From JALUUH01 sp964636675 (GTDB taxonomy: Bacteria; Pseudomonadota; Gammaproteobacteria; S012-40): DNA of 36,368 bases. The notes under the pieces were generated by a model. The model did not search any database and was not told the DNA's origin. It was given only the letters and a program-made list of their open reading frames with translations. Below are positions 24,939-33,472 of the stretch, in pieces. Positions within the stretch are counted from its first letter, which is position 1, and each line of letters starts with the position of its first letter. A program made the position numbers and the translations under genes. The stretch covers positions 1 through 36,368 of the forward strand of contig CAZWUO010000015.1 in assembly GCA_964636675.1 (NCBI GenBank). The letters run 5' to 3'.

Positions 24939-26900
24939 ATGAAATATTTGCGTAGCGCAAGCTTAGCCGGACTATTTTCAGGATTTACCCTATTATTGTC
25001 CGCCTGCGGCGGAGGTGAAACTGGCCCGGATATTAGCCCCACTCCCCAATTCAGCACTACAAACTACGATATGTATTTGCCCACCGGGATTGAAACTAAA
25101 TCTTTACCTCTGGAAATGGATGGTATGTATGTTTTTGACGGCATAACGAGCACCCGACAAAAACCATCGCAAAAAATTGCTTCGCGTGGATCGGATGGAC
25201 AAACCCTCACAACGAGCGCACGCGATGTCGCGGGTATTGTTATCCAAGCGACGGCATTTGCTAACGAAACCTCCGCTGAAGAAATGCTGACCTCGTTACA
25301 TAATATGATTCAACCATTGCTATCTTCTTCTGCTTTCTCTAAGCGACAAATAGACTTGCAGAAAAAAGATGCCATTAATGCGCAATTAGAAGTTACCTTA
25401 GCCACCCAGCAACATGCAACAGACTTTCTAAATGCAATGATTTCGGCACTTTTCACCGACATCACTGAACAGCAATTATCGGATGCATTAATTGAAGAGC
25501 CTTTTATACTTAACTACACGATAAATATCGGTATCGTATTTAATACTAAAAACGATATCGTCTTAAGCCTAACCGTGATGCCATCCGAATTGGGGAAGAC
25601 CTATGCGTCTATCGTCAATCAGATTACGGATACCGGTAATATATTGTCAAAAGGAACTACACTCAAAAGGATCACTGACGAATTTTCTGGCCAAGCAGGC
25701 GGTGGTAACGCAGACTTCTTATTTGTCGTCGACAACTCGGGGAGCATGGGTAGTGAACAACAGGCATTAAGCGATGCCGCGAATGCTTTTATCGCTGCCA
25801 TGGATTCATCGGGGCTTGATTATCAAGCCGGTGTAATAACCACGGATAACAGTACCTTGAGAGGAACGGGATTCACCGCCGATGCGACTCAGTTTAAGAT
25901 AGATGTAATACCAGGTACAAGTGGTAGTGGCCTGGAGTCTGGAATTTATTTTTCTGAAATCGCACTGCAATCAATGGCAGAAGGTGACACCACAGATGGC
26001 TCGGTGACCTTAGCCGGTTATCCGCGTAATGATTCCAGGCTTTCCGTTATTTACCTAAGCGATGAACCTAATTCCTATCGAGTAGGAAATTTTAACCCCG
26101 CCAGTAATTTATTTTTATCGAGAGGCTATACCGTATATGCCATCATCAATGAAAACAGCCGCCTGCGTGGGCAATATGATGATTTAGCGGACAACACGAA
26201 TGGGTTTACTGCGGATATCGATAATACGACACTCTTTCCCGAAATAATGAATAATATCGCGCAAGCGGCTGGAGGAGCCTCTAGTTGGTATGCGCTGACT
26301 AAACCTCCGCTAAGCAGCACGATCGAAGTAAAGGTAGATGGAATCATCATCGAAGCTTCGACCATTAATGGTTGGTCTTATTCCGTCGCATCAAATTCTA
26401 TATTATTCCATGGCGATGCGATTCCTGAAGAAAACACCAATGTTGTCGTCAATTATTTTACGCCACAAGCACAGACCAATACCCCCCAACAAGTGGCCGG
26501 AGCCGAAGCCTTAAAAGGGAGTTGGACAAGTCAATGCGAAGTTGCTGACACAGGCGAATACGTTAATGGTAAAACCACTTTTTCGGGTAACACATTCGAA
26601 ACCGTAAAAGTGAATTACAGCGACTCCTCTTGCGCTAATGTTGTGAACACTTCTTTTGTCCGTTCGGGTCGTTTTACCATCGGGAATTTGGTGACCACTA
26701 GCTCCGGACTCGAAGCCACGGAAATTGATATTACCACGCTCAAAGAAGGCGAAGAAATTGTAAATAATGCATTATTTAATATTTTCCGCATAGACAATGG
26801 GAAGCTAACCTTGGGCAAATCGGATGCAGTAAATGATATGAGTTCGGCCAGCAAAAGATCTATTACCTTGGATTTTGATGCGCAATTCACTAAAGAATAA
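24939..26900 (+). CDS. Lipoprotein with von Willebrand factor A domain
   Basis: A 653-residue exported protein with lipobox LSAC then GGGE. The N-terminal 250 residues are of unknown fold. A VWA domain starts at about residue 260: DFLFVVDNSGSMGSEQ holds the metal-ion-dependent adhesion motif DxSxS, and the remaining ligands are likely in TTDNSTL and LSDEPNSY. The C-terminal part (after about 440) is beta-rich and begins SSWYALTKPPLSSTIEVKVDG. VWA lipoproteins generally bind partners at the cell surface; no partner is evident. Shine-Dalgarno GGAG lies about ten bases before the ATG. A long stem-loop follows the stop. Confidence 0.88.
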   Translation: MKYLRSASLAGLFSGFTLLLSACGGGETGPDISPTPQFSTTNYDMYLPTGIETKSLPLEMDGMYVFDGITSTRQKPSQKIASRGSDGQTLTTSARDVAGIVIQATAFANETSAEEMLTSLHNMIQPLLSSSAFSKRQIDLQKKDAINAQLEVTLATQQHATDFLNAMISALFTDITEQQLSDALIEEPFILNYTINIGIVFNTKNDIVLSLTVMPSELGKTYASIVNQITDTGNILSKGTTLKRITDEFSGQAGGGNADFLFVVDNSGSMGSEQQALSDAANAFIAAMDSSGLDYQAGVITTDNSTLRGTGFTADATQFKIDVIPGTSGSGLESGIYFSEIALQSMAEGDTTDGSVTLAGYPRNDSRLSVIYLSDEPNSYRVGNFNPASNLFLSRGYTVYAIINENSRLRGQYDDLADNTNGFTADIDNTTLFPEIMNNIAQAAGGASSWYALTKPPLSSTIEVKVDGIIIEASTINGWSYSVASNSILFHGDAIPEENTNVVVNYFTPQAQTNTPQQVAGAEALKGSWTSQCEVADTGEYVNGKTTFSGNTFETVKVNYSDSSCANVVNTSFVRSGRFTIGNLVTTSSGLEATEIDITTLKEGEEIVNNALFNIFRIDNGKLTLGKSDAVNDMSSASKRSITLDFDAQFTKE

Positions 26901-26950
26901 AACATTTTTAGTCAAGCTGTGTAGTAGATACCGTTCGCAACTGCGGTTAA

Positions 26951-26995
26951 TTAATTCCCCGTAGCCTTGATTTTTTAAGCGCTACGGGGGATTAA
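26951..26995. terminator. Long stem-loop after the VWA gene
   Basis: Arms 26951-26965 (core CCCCGTAGC) and 26981-26995 (core GCTACGGGG) pair over 15 positions with one G-T pair and a 15-base T-rich loop. There is no T-run after the right arm, so this is not a classical intrinsic terminator for the plus strand. Its location 50 bases after the VWA stop suggests mRNA end protection or termination. Confidence 0.6.
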
Positions 26996-27184
26996 CCAGC
27001 ATACTCGAAAAACCCTATAACGATTTGGGCTTTTAATATTTAAGATGCTACAATAGTGCAAAAAAAATAGCGTTTTCATGCTGGATTGCCTGCGCTTTTA
27101 CAAGAAGCAAAAGGCCGTATTTAGTAGCAAACATGTTGCACATGTAATTGGTAAGACAGTTTAATAATAATTTGGAGAAGATGA

Positions 27185-27700
27185 ATGAGATTAGTAATGG
27201 GTTTTGCTGCCATCGTGGCATTGGTTTTTAGTTCCAATACACTGGCGGAGTTTGACACCTCTAAGGCTTACGTCGGTGGTGGGCTTGCGTCTAATAGCCT
27301 TGATGGCTCTGGTTTTGATAGCGCGATTGGCTTTCAAGGATTTGCCGGCTACGATATCACTGACCTGGTTCCTATCGACGAAAAAATCGGCCTATCCGTA
27401 GAAGCGGGTTATGCGACTTCCGGTAATTTTAAATTTAAGGCTTGCAACACAGGATTATTTGGCTCAATTTGCGACATTAGCTCTGATGGACTCTGGTCAA
27501 CCGCCGTCTTCGACTACAAAATCAAAGATAAAATCAAGGCGATTGGACGCATCGGCTTTGACCTAGCTGATTCCAGCGGTGTTATCTTTGGTGTGGGTGG
27601 CCGATATCAATTAAATACGAATATGGATGTTGCCGTAGAGTATGTGATTCGCGATATTTATAAAGGACTGCAAGCTAACTTTATTTATTATTTAAAATAA
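27185..27700 (+). CDS. Small outer-membrane beta-barrel protein
   Basis: A 171-residue protein with a signal peptide (about residues 1-21, ending TLAE). The mature part reads as an eight-strand porin/OmpA-like barrel: alternating hydrophobic strands (AYVGGGLA, GFQGFAGYDIT, LSVEAGYATSG, AIGRIGFDLA, VIFGVGGRYQL, MDVAVEYVIRD) and a C-terminal aromatic residue in NFIYYLK, although the very last residue is Lys rather than Phe. Two Cys (KACNTG and SICDIS) lie in one extracellular-type loop. GGAG lies eight bases upstream of the ATG. The gene is monocistronic and ends in a strong terminator. Confidence 0.85.
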   Translation: MRLVMGFAAIVALVFSSNTLAEFDTSKAYVGGGLASNSLDGSGFDSAIGFQGFAGYDITDLVPIDEKIGLSVEAGYATSGNFKFKACNTGLFGSICDISSDGLWSTAVFDYKIKDKIKAIGRIGFDLADSSGVIFGVGGRYQLNTNMDVAVEYVIRDIYKGLQANFIYYLK

Positions 27701-27714
27701 ACATCTTACAAAAT

Positions 27715-27742
27715 AAAAATGGGGCGTCTTGCCCCATTTTTA
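27715..27742 (+). terminator. Intrinsic terminator after the barrel-protein gene
   Basis: ATGGGGC-GTCTT-GCCCCAT forms a seven-base-pair GC-rich stem flanked by A-run and T-run, so it can stop transcription from either side. It lies 15 bases after the stop codon. Confidence 0.92.
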
Positions 27743-27814
27743 TTTGCGCTACTTTTCGCCGCCTTTTCGCCACAATGATGGCCATCTCAATGAGAGCATA
27801 ATAACTATCAATGG

Positions 27815-28564
27815 CTATAAAGCAGCAGCCTTCTTGGTTTTCTCTAATATTTCATGTAAACGAATAGCCGGCACATAACCGGGCACAACTTCGCCGTTGT
27901 CAAAAACAATGGTAGGAGTGCCGGTCACACCAAAATCTTCACCCAACGCCATTTGCTCTGCGACGGGATTTTTACACGTTTTCTTAGGCAAACTTTGCCC
28001 CGCTTTTGCTTTGGTCATCGCCGCATGTTTATCTGCAGCACACCACACGTTAACCGCTTTGAAATAAGACTTAGTATTCACCCCAGAACGCGGAAAAGCC
28101 ATATAGCGCACGGTGATGCCTTCGGCCAGATAGTCAGCCATTTCTCGGTGCAATTTTCGACAATATCCGCAATCAATGTCGGTAAACACGGTAATCCTAT
28201 AATGCTCTTCACCTTTGGGTTTGAACACAATCATGTCGCTTTCATCCAGGGTTTTTATCAGACGTTGGCGTTGCTTACTTCTCAAGGTCTCAGTGATGTT
28301 TTCGCGGTTTTTTAAGTCAATGACATCACCTTGAATCACATACCGTGCATCCGCAGACATGTACATGACTTGCGCCCCATAAACGACCTCGTACATCCCT
28401 GGAATAAACGAAGGAGAAATGATTTCTGCTTTACGGTCAGGCACAATTTGACTGAATATTTCTGTAATATTTTTTATGTCCGATGCCTCATCTGCGATAA
28501 CCCATGTAATAGGTGAGCAGATAACGCCGACAAACAACATTAACACGGATATTTTTTTTAACAC
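27815..28564 (-). CDS. dsbC: DsbC-family disulfide isomerase
   Basis: A periplasmic thiol-disulfide isomerase. I choose GTG 28564: TTTGGAG lies six bases upstream and the product then starts with a compact signal peptide (KKISVLMLFVGV). The N-terminal dimerisation domain covers about residues 25-95 (MYEVVYGAQVMYMSADARYVIQG). The thioredoxin-like domain has the active site FTDIDCGYCRKLH and the cis-Pro loop GVTGTPTIV. A second Cys pair (VWCAAD and KKTC), typical of DsbC, is present. An upstream TTG (28588) would extend it unproductively. It follows xerD on the same strand, an order also found in other gammaproteobacteria. Confidence 0.94.
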   Translation of the reverse strand: MLKKISVLMLFVGVICSPITWVIADEASDIKNITEIFSQIVPDRKAEIISPSFIPGMYEVVYGAQVMYMSADARYVIQGDVIDLKNRENITETLRSKQRQRLIKTLDESDMIVFKPKGEEHYRITVFTDIDCGYCRKLHREMADYLAEGITVRYMAFPRSGVNTKSYFKAVNVWCAADKHAAMTKAKAGQSLPKKTCKNPVAEQMALGEDFGVTGTPTIVFDNGEVVPGYVPAIRLHEILEKTKKAAAL

Positions 28565-28745
28565 ATTATTCTCCAAACGAAATAACAATTCATAATAACG
28601 GTGATTTTTCTAAGATAAAGCACAAAATATACGGACATCATATACACCTCTTTTTACCGAGGAAAATGCTGTTGTACCATAGAATGTCTGACTGTTTTAA
28701 AAGCAAATATATCCCAACCCATCAAATATTTATTTCAGTTTATAT

Positions 28746-29666
28746 TCAGCCTCTTGGATGATGCTTAGCATGCAACTGCTGTAGCCTCTCGCGCGCAATA
28801 TGGGTATATATCTGGGTCGTGGACAAATCACTATGCCCTAGCAGCATTTGCACTACCCGCAAATCCGCGCCATTATTTAACAAATGGGTTGCAAAGGCAT
28901 GGCGTAAGGTATGCGGCGACAAGGGTTTTGTGATACCTGCTTTGACCGCATAACGTTTAATCATGTGCCAAAAAGCATGTCTTGTCATACCACTGCCACG
29001 CGCTGTAATAAAAACATGTTCTGATATTATCGCTTGCGCAAAATGATCTCTTGAGTGCTTAAGGTAATCATCCAATCGCGACAAAGACACGTCCCCTAGC
29101 GGCACCAAACGTTCCTTTTTTCCTTTACCAAGCACTCGAACCCAACCTTGCACCCGATTAATCTGGCTAAAGGTTAAATGAATGAGTTCGGAAACACGCA
29201 AACCAGTGGCATACAATATCTCCAGCATCGCACGATCTCGACACCCTAGGTCAGTCGAAACATCTGGCGCAGCAAGCAATTTTTCTACATCGTTCTCGCT
29301 TAAAGTATCCGGTATTGCACGTGTGATTTTTGGCGCCTCAATCAACTGCGTAGGATTCTCAGCTCGTGCGCCCGATTGAAATAAATGTCCATAATAACGA
29401 CGCATACACGATAACAATCTTGCCGTGGTACTGGCTTTAGCCCCAGCAGTAACCTGTACCGCCAAATACGCCAACAAATCTGCACGCTCAGCGTGTTCGA
29501 TTAATTTTTTTCGCGTAGCTAACCAAGTTGCTAAGCCTAATAAATCCTGACGATAAGAACTCAGCGTGTTTTCACTCAGACCTGATTCCATCCAGATACT
29601 ATCCAAAAACCGATCTATCGCAATACTACTTTGCATAATATAAGTACTTGGCAAATCGTCAGACAT
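28746..29666 (-). CDS. xerD: Site-specific tyrosine recombinase XerD
   Basis: XerD acts with XerC at dif to resolve chromosome dimers. The SAM-like N-terminal domain (residues about 15-100, IDRFLDSIWMESGLSENTL) is followed by the catalytic domain with R in LYATGLRVSELIHL, K in VLGKGKKERLVPLG, HTLRHAFATHLL (H and R), H in LGHSDLS, and the nucleophile Tyr in TTQIYTH. ATG 29666 is preferred because AGGTG lies just upstream; GTG 29672 is part of that site. The XerD rather than XerC call rests on the sequence style and the neighbouring dsbC. No dif site was seen in the window. Confidence 0.95.
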   Translation of the reverse strand: MSDDLPSTYIMQSSIAIDRFLDSIWMESGLSENTLSSYRQDLLGLATWLATRKKLIEHAERADLLAYLAVQVTAGAKASTTARLLSCMRRYYGHLFQSGARAENPTQLIEAPKITRAIPDTLSENDVEKLLAAPDVSTDLGCRDRAMLEILYATGLRVSELIHLTFSQINRVQGWVRVLGKGKKERLVPLGDVSLSRLDDYLKHSRDHFAQAIISEHVFITARGSGMTRHAFWHMIKRYAVKAGITKPLSPHTLRHAFATHLLNNGADLRVVQMLLGHSDLSTTQIYTHIARERLQQLHAKHHPRG

Positions 29667-29738
29667 AAACACCTTTTTTAGTGGACTCGTCGCAAAACTC
29701 TTGGCTGTATACCTAGAAATAACTTACTTTATAACACT

Positions 29739-29770
29739 AAAAAAAAAGGCGTACCGGGGTACGCCTTTTT
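29739..29770 (-). terminator. Intrinsic terminator after rplS
   Basis: GGCGTACC-GG-GGTACGCC (29748-29765) forms an eight-base-pair stem. On the minus strand it is followed by a run of nine T, making a strong terminator for the rpsP-rimM-trmD-rplS operon, and the T-run on the plus side makes it potentially bidirectional. It separates rplS from xerD. Confidence 0.93.
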
Positions 29771-29788
29771 GCAATATTCTTTTTTTGG

Positions 29789-30136
29789 CTAAGAAAGTTT
29801 TTCCTTAATTCGAGCCGCTTTCCCTGTAAGATTGCGTAAATAATACAGCTTAGCACGCCGCACATCACCACGCCGCTTTACCGTTATGCTGCTGATTAAC
29901 GGGCTATGTGCTTGAAACACCCGCTCAACTCCCTCACCATGAGAGATCTTCCGAACCGTGAAAGAAGAGTTTAAACCACGATTTTTTTTCGCGATGACAA
30001 TGCCTTCAAATGCCTGTAAACGTTCGCGAGTACCTTCGGTGACTCTCACTTGTACGACAACAGTATCACCCGAGCCGAACTCAGGAATATCCGTTTTTAG
30101 CTGTTCCACTTCGAGCTGGTTAATAATGTTGCTCAT
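29789..30136 (-). CDS. rplS: 50S ribosomal protein L19
   Basis: L19, 115 residues, full length, at the 30S-50S interface. It begins MSNIINQLEVEQLKTDIPEF and has the conserved GDTVVVQVRVTEG, QAFEGIVIAKKNRGLNSSFTVRKIS, GVERVFQAHSP and RRAKLYYLR segments. It is the last gene of the classic rpsP-rimM-trmD-rplS operon, 22 bases after trmD, and is followed by a strong terminator. AATATTGGAG immediately upstream provides the ribosome site. Confidence 0.98.
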   Translation of the reverse strand: MSNIINQLEVEQLKTDIPEFGSGDTVVVQVRVTEGTRERLQAFEGIVIAKKNRGLNSSFTVRKISHGEGVERVFQAHSPLISSITVKRRGDVRRAKLYYLRNLTGKAARIKEKLS

Positions 30137-30158
30137 GCTTTACTCCAATATTATCTTG

Positions 30159-30932
30159 TTAGTTTTTTGTATGCGTTTCTTGCAAAAATTCGTTGAGTAG
30201 CAATTGTTCTTCATCGCTCAATTGCAACTTATCTAATAAATCAGGCCGGCGCTGCCAAGTCTTGCCTAATGCTTGTTTTTTGCGCCAGCGCGCAATGGCC
30301 GCATGATCCCCGCTTAACAATACTTGCGGTACTTCACGGCCGTCAATTTGCTCCGGCCGGGTATAATGCGGGTAATCCAATAAGCCATTGACAAAAGAAT
30401 CTTGTTGGGCTGATTCCGTATGCCCCAAGACACCAGGAATCAATCGTGCCACAGCGTCGATTAACACCATGGCCGGTAACTCACCGCCACTGAGTATGTA
30501 ATCACCTATTGACCATTCCTCATCAACTTCAGCGATAATCAGACGCTCATCAATACCTTCGTAACGTCCTGCAATCACAATCAAACCCGGCTCCGAAGAT
30601 AAGGCTTTAGCCGCGGCCTGAGTCAAGGTTTTGCCTTGGGGTGAGAGATATATAATCTTTCGAGCTTGTCCACTGCCTTCACCGTAACGAGAGCTAGCCA
30701 ACTGAGTTTTTATGGCTGTCAAAGTATCCCGCAAGGGCTGAACTTTCATCAACATCCCCGGGCCACCGCCGTAAGGTCGGTCGTCTACGGTTCGATGTTT
30801 GTCGACGGTAAAATCTCTTGGGTTCCACGTATTGACTTCAAGCAAACCATGCTTAATCGCTCGCCCCGTCACTCCATTTTCTTTAAATGCGCGAATAAAC
30901 TCTGGAAATAGTGTCACCACATCAAACTGCAT
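30159..30932 (-). CDS. trmD: tRNA (guanine-37-N1)-methyltransferase
   Basis: TrmD methylates G37 of tRNAs with a G at position 36 using S-adenosylmethionine, preventing frameshifts. The 257-residue protein is full length, with FDVVTLFPEF at the start, PYGGGPGMLMKVQPL, the trefoil-knot segments IYLSPQGKTL, GRYEGIDERL and YILSGGELPAMVLIDA, and RPEQIDGREVPQVLLSGDHA in the linker to the helical C-terminal domain. It starts three bases after the rimM stop, so it is tightly coupled. Confidence 0.98.
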   Translation of the reverse strand: MQFDVVTLFPEFIRAFKENGVTGRAIKHGLLEVNTWNPRDFTVDKHRTVDDRPYGGGPGMLMKVQPLRDTLTAIKTQLASSRYGEGSGQARKIIYLSPQGKTLTQAAAKALSSEPGLIVIAGRYEGIDERLIIAEVDEEWSIGDYILSGGELPAMVLIDAVARLIPGVLGHTESAQQDSFVNGLLDYPHYTRPEQIDGREVPQVLLSGDHAAIARWRKKQALGKTWQRRPDLLDKLQLSDEEQLLLNEFLQETHTKN

Positions 30933-30935
30933 GAA

Positions 30936-31499
30936 CTAATATTCCAGCGGCCAATCAACAATCATTAATTGTTGATCAAGATCTATATCCTTAATAACAT
31001 CTCCCTGGACGAAGGGGATTAAACGTTCTGTATCGCCCTGAACCACGAGCACATCATTGGCCCCGGTTTCTAACATATTTTCAATCTGGCCGAGTAAAAC
31101 CCCATCTACCGTTTTGACCGCTAAGCCAACTAAATCTACCCAGTAGTATTCACCGACTTCAGCCTGCGGTAATTGTTCTTTGAGGATCGCTATTTCTGCT
31201 CGCATATAATCGTGCGCTTGATCACGATCATTAACGCCTTCTAACTGCGCAACGAGCAATTTGCTACCTTGTTTACGACTGCTTAAAACCTTAGTAGGCT
31301 GCCACAAACCGTTTTTTTTTATCTGCCATAGGGGATATAACAGAATATTCTCTACAGGCTTGGTATAGGAAAAAACTTTTACCCATCCGCGCACACCATG
31401 AACACCTGAAATATAACCCAGGGTCAAATAGTCTGCTGCTTGATTTCCAGCACTATTTCCAGCACTATTTTGAATATCACCCTGTTGAACATCCCCCAT
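30936..31499 (-). CDS. rimM: Ribosome maturation factor RimM
   Basis: RimM binds S19 and helps 16S head assembly. The 187-residue protein has the N-terminal RimM barrel (LGYISGVHGVRGWVKVFSYT) and the C-terminal PRC barrel (YYWVDLVGLAV..DGVLLGQIENMLETGANDVLVV; LIPFVQGDVIKDIDLD). The first 22 residues are an unusual polar extension with a duplicated NSAG unit, encoded by a tandem 12-base repeat near 31446-31471. Start ATG 31499 is the only plausible one before the domain with extension; a start nearer the domain would need a non-ATG codon. Confidence 0.97.
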   Translation of the reverse strand: MGDVQQGDIQNSAGNSAGNQAADYLTLGYISGVHGVRGWVKVFSYTKPVENILLYPLWQIKKNGLWQPTKVLSSRKQGSKLLVAQLEGVNDRDQAHDYMRAEIAILKEQLPQAEVGEYYWVDLVGLAVKTVDGVLLGQIENMLETGANDVLVVQGDTERLIPFVQGDVIKDIDLDQQLMIVDWPLEY

Positions 31500-31557
31500 T
31501 TGCGGCGGCTCCTGTGCTCACTGAACGCGAGGAGTAAATAAACAATGCGTGAAAAAT

Positions 31558-31800
31558 TTAAGCGGCAGCCGTTTTTAACAGCTGGGCAACACGGCTAGAA
31601 GGCTGAGCTCCTTGACCTACCCAATACTCGATTCGATCTTGTTTAAGATGCAAGCGTTCTTCCTGGCCTTTAGCCACAGGATTGAAATACCCTAAACGTT
31701 CGATATACCGGCCATCACGCGCATTTCGCGAATCCGTGACGACCATGTGATAGAAAGGTCGCTTCTTTGATCCACCACGTGCCAACCTTATTGTTACCAT
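31558..31800 (-). CDS. rpsP: 30S ribosomal protein S16
   Basis: S16, 80 residues, full length: MVTIRLARGGSKKRPFYHMV, then DSRNARDGRYIERLGYFNP and the C-terminal WVGQGAQPSSRVAQLLK. First gene of the rpsP-rimM-trmD-rplS operon. AGAGGAAA-type purine-rich sequence precedes the ATG by about six bases. It encodes an essential small-subunit assembly protein that binds 16S rRNA. Confidence 0.98.
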   Translation of the reverse strand: MVTIRLARGGSKKRPFYHMVVTDSRNARDGRYIERLGYFNPVAKGQEERLHLKQDRIEYWVGQGAQPSSRVAQLLKTAAA

Positions 31801-31872
31801 GCAAATTTCCTCTTAATGTTCCGTGCGCTTCAACAACTGTCAATTTAGACCGCCGTAAAGAAAGCCGCGAAT

Positions 31873-31902
31873 TGTATACTAATTGCCGTATAAAATAAAA
31901 CC
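31873..31902 (-). promoter_or_regulatory. Possible promoter of the rpsP operon
   Basis: On the minus strand a -10-like TATACA (31878-31873) lies 18 bases after a weak -35-like GGTTTT (31902-31897), about 70 bases upstream of rpsP. Placement right after the hairpin that ends ffh fits separate transcription of the ribosomal-protein operon. The -35 box is poor, so this is tentative. Confidence 0.35.
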
Positions 31903-31948
31903 TTAATTCCTCGAGAACTTCTGATAAAGTCATCTCGTTAGGAATTAA
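31903..31948 (-). terminator. Stem-loop overlapping the ffh stop, probable terminator
   Basis: Arms TTAATTCCT (31903-31911) and AGGAATTAA (31940-31948) pair perfectly, with an inner CGAG/CTCG stem separated by a two-base bulge. On the minus strand it includes the ffh stop codon and is followed by GGTTTTATTTTATA. The T-rich tail suggests partial termination between ffh and rpsP. Confidence 0.5.
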
Positions 31949-33306
31949 AAAGGCATTCCGGGCGTTCCGCCGCCTTTAAGCTGTTTCATCATTTTGCTCA
32001 TCCCGCCTTTTGAAGTCATTTTTTTCATCATTTTCTGCATTTGAGTAAATTGCTTGAGCATCCGGTTAACATCTTGTATTTGCACCCCCGCACCATTGGC
32101 GATACGCCGCTTACGCGACCCTTTTATAATGTCAGGTCGCCGCCGTTCTTGGCGAGTCATCGAATAAATAATGGCTTCTACTTGCTTGATTTGTTTGTCG
32201 TTGACATTGTCCTTCACCTGGCGCGACATATTGCCCATGCCAGGCATTTTATCGATAAGACTCGCGATACCCCCCATATTATTCATCTGATGGATCTGAC
32301 TTAAAAAGTCTTCTAAATCAAAAGCTTTTCCCTTTTTGAGTTTTTTAGCTAGCTTCTCTGCTTGGGTTTTATCAAGCTTTGATTCCGCTTCCTCAACCAG
32401 GGTTAACACGTCTCCCATTCCGAGAATCCGCGATGCAATACGCTCTGGATGAAAAGGCTGTAGCGCGCTGGTTTTTTCGCCTACGCCAATAAATTTAATC
32501 GGCTTACCGGTAATATGTCTTACCGACAATGCGGCACCGCCTCGCGCATCACCGTCTGTTTTGGTGAGAATGACACCCGTTAGCGGAAGGGCGTCGTTAA
32601 ACGCCTTAGCCGTATTAGCCGCATCTTGACCAGTCATAGAATCCACCACAAAAAGTGTCTCAATAGGATTCAAAGCCTCATGTAACTGCTTGATTTCTTC
32701 CATCATTTTATCATCAATGTGGAGACGACCCGCCGTATCAACAATCACTACGTCGACAAACTTTTTGCGTGCATAATCAACCGCACTATTGGCAATATAA
32801 ACCGGGTGTTGTTTTTCAGTACTCGGATAAAAGTCCACACCAATTTCGTTGGCCAGCGTCTCAAGCTGCTTAATAGCCGCCGGACGATAGACATCGGCAC
32901 TGGTCACCAATACGCTCTTATTTTGGGTTTCTTTCAACCATCGCGCTAACTTAGCGACAGACGTGGTTTTTCCGGCGCCTTGCAGACCCGCCATAAGCAC
33001 AATCGCAGGAGGTTGGGCATTGAGATCCAAACTCTCATTGACTTCACCCATAATATGGGTCAATTCTTCTTGTACAATCTTGACAAATGCTTGGCCTGGA
33101 GAAATGCTTTTAATGACCTCGGCACCCACGGCTCTTTCTTTAACTTGGTCGACAAACTCACGCACCACCGGCAATGCAACATCGGCTTCAAGCAAAGCCA
33201 TGCGGACTTCGCGTAAAGTCTCTTTAATATTGGTATCGGTTATTTTTGCTTTGCCACGAATACCTTGCAAAGTGCGGCCAAAACGTTCGGTCAGACTATC
33301 AAACAT
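31945..33306 (-). CDS. ffh: Signal recognition particle protein Ffh
   Basis: The GTPase and signal-sequence-binding subunit of the bacterial signal recognition particle, 453 residues, full length. N domain: MFDSLTERFGRTLQGIRGKA. G domain: GLQGAGKTTSVAKLA (P-loop, about 100-114), DVYRPAAIKQL, VIVDTAGRLHID, LTKTDGDARGGAALS. The Met-rich M domain (about 295-453) ends MSKMMKQLKGGGTPGMPF and carries the SRP-RNA-binding RRRPDIIKGSRKRRIANGAG segment. It is followed by rpsP as in many gammaproteobacteria, with ypjD and a corC-type gene on the far side. Confidence 0.98.
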   Translation of the reverse strand: MFDSLTERFGRTLQGIRGKAKITDTNIKETLREVRMALLEADVALPVVREFVDQVKERAVGAEVIKSISPGQAFVKIVQEELTHIMGEVNESLDLNAQPPAIVLMAGLQGAGKTTSVAKLARWLKETQNKSVLVTSADVYRPAAIKQLETLANEIGVDFYPSTEKQHPVYIANSAVDYARKKFVDVVIVDTAGRLHIDDKMMEEIKQLHEALNPIETLFVVDSMTGQDAANTAKAFNDALPLTGVILTKTDGDARGGAALSVRHITGKPIKFIGVGEKTSALQPFHPERIASRILGMGDVLTLVEEAESKLDKTQAEKLAKKLKKGKAFDLEDFLSQIHQMNNMGGIASLIDKMPGMGNMSRQVKDNVNDKQIKQVEAIIYSMTRQERRRPDIIKGSRKRRIANGAGVQIQDVNRMLKQFTQMQKMMKKMTSKGGMSKMMKQLKGGGTPGMPF

Positions 33307-33472
33307 GCGTTTTCCTAATATTCTTAAAATGTGGTAATGGCGAGTGGTGGTAACTACCCCCGCCAGCGCCAGCGCGACTTGCTGCGCATTATCCTAGAAA
33401 AATCAGCTCAGCGCGAATGCAAAGTGTGTAGCATGTTTGGAATCTGCACGAGAAGGGTAAAAAGCGGGGGGA

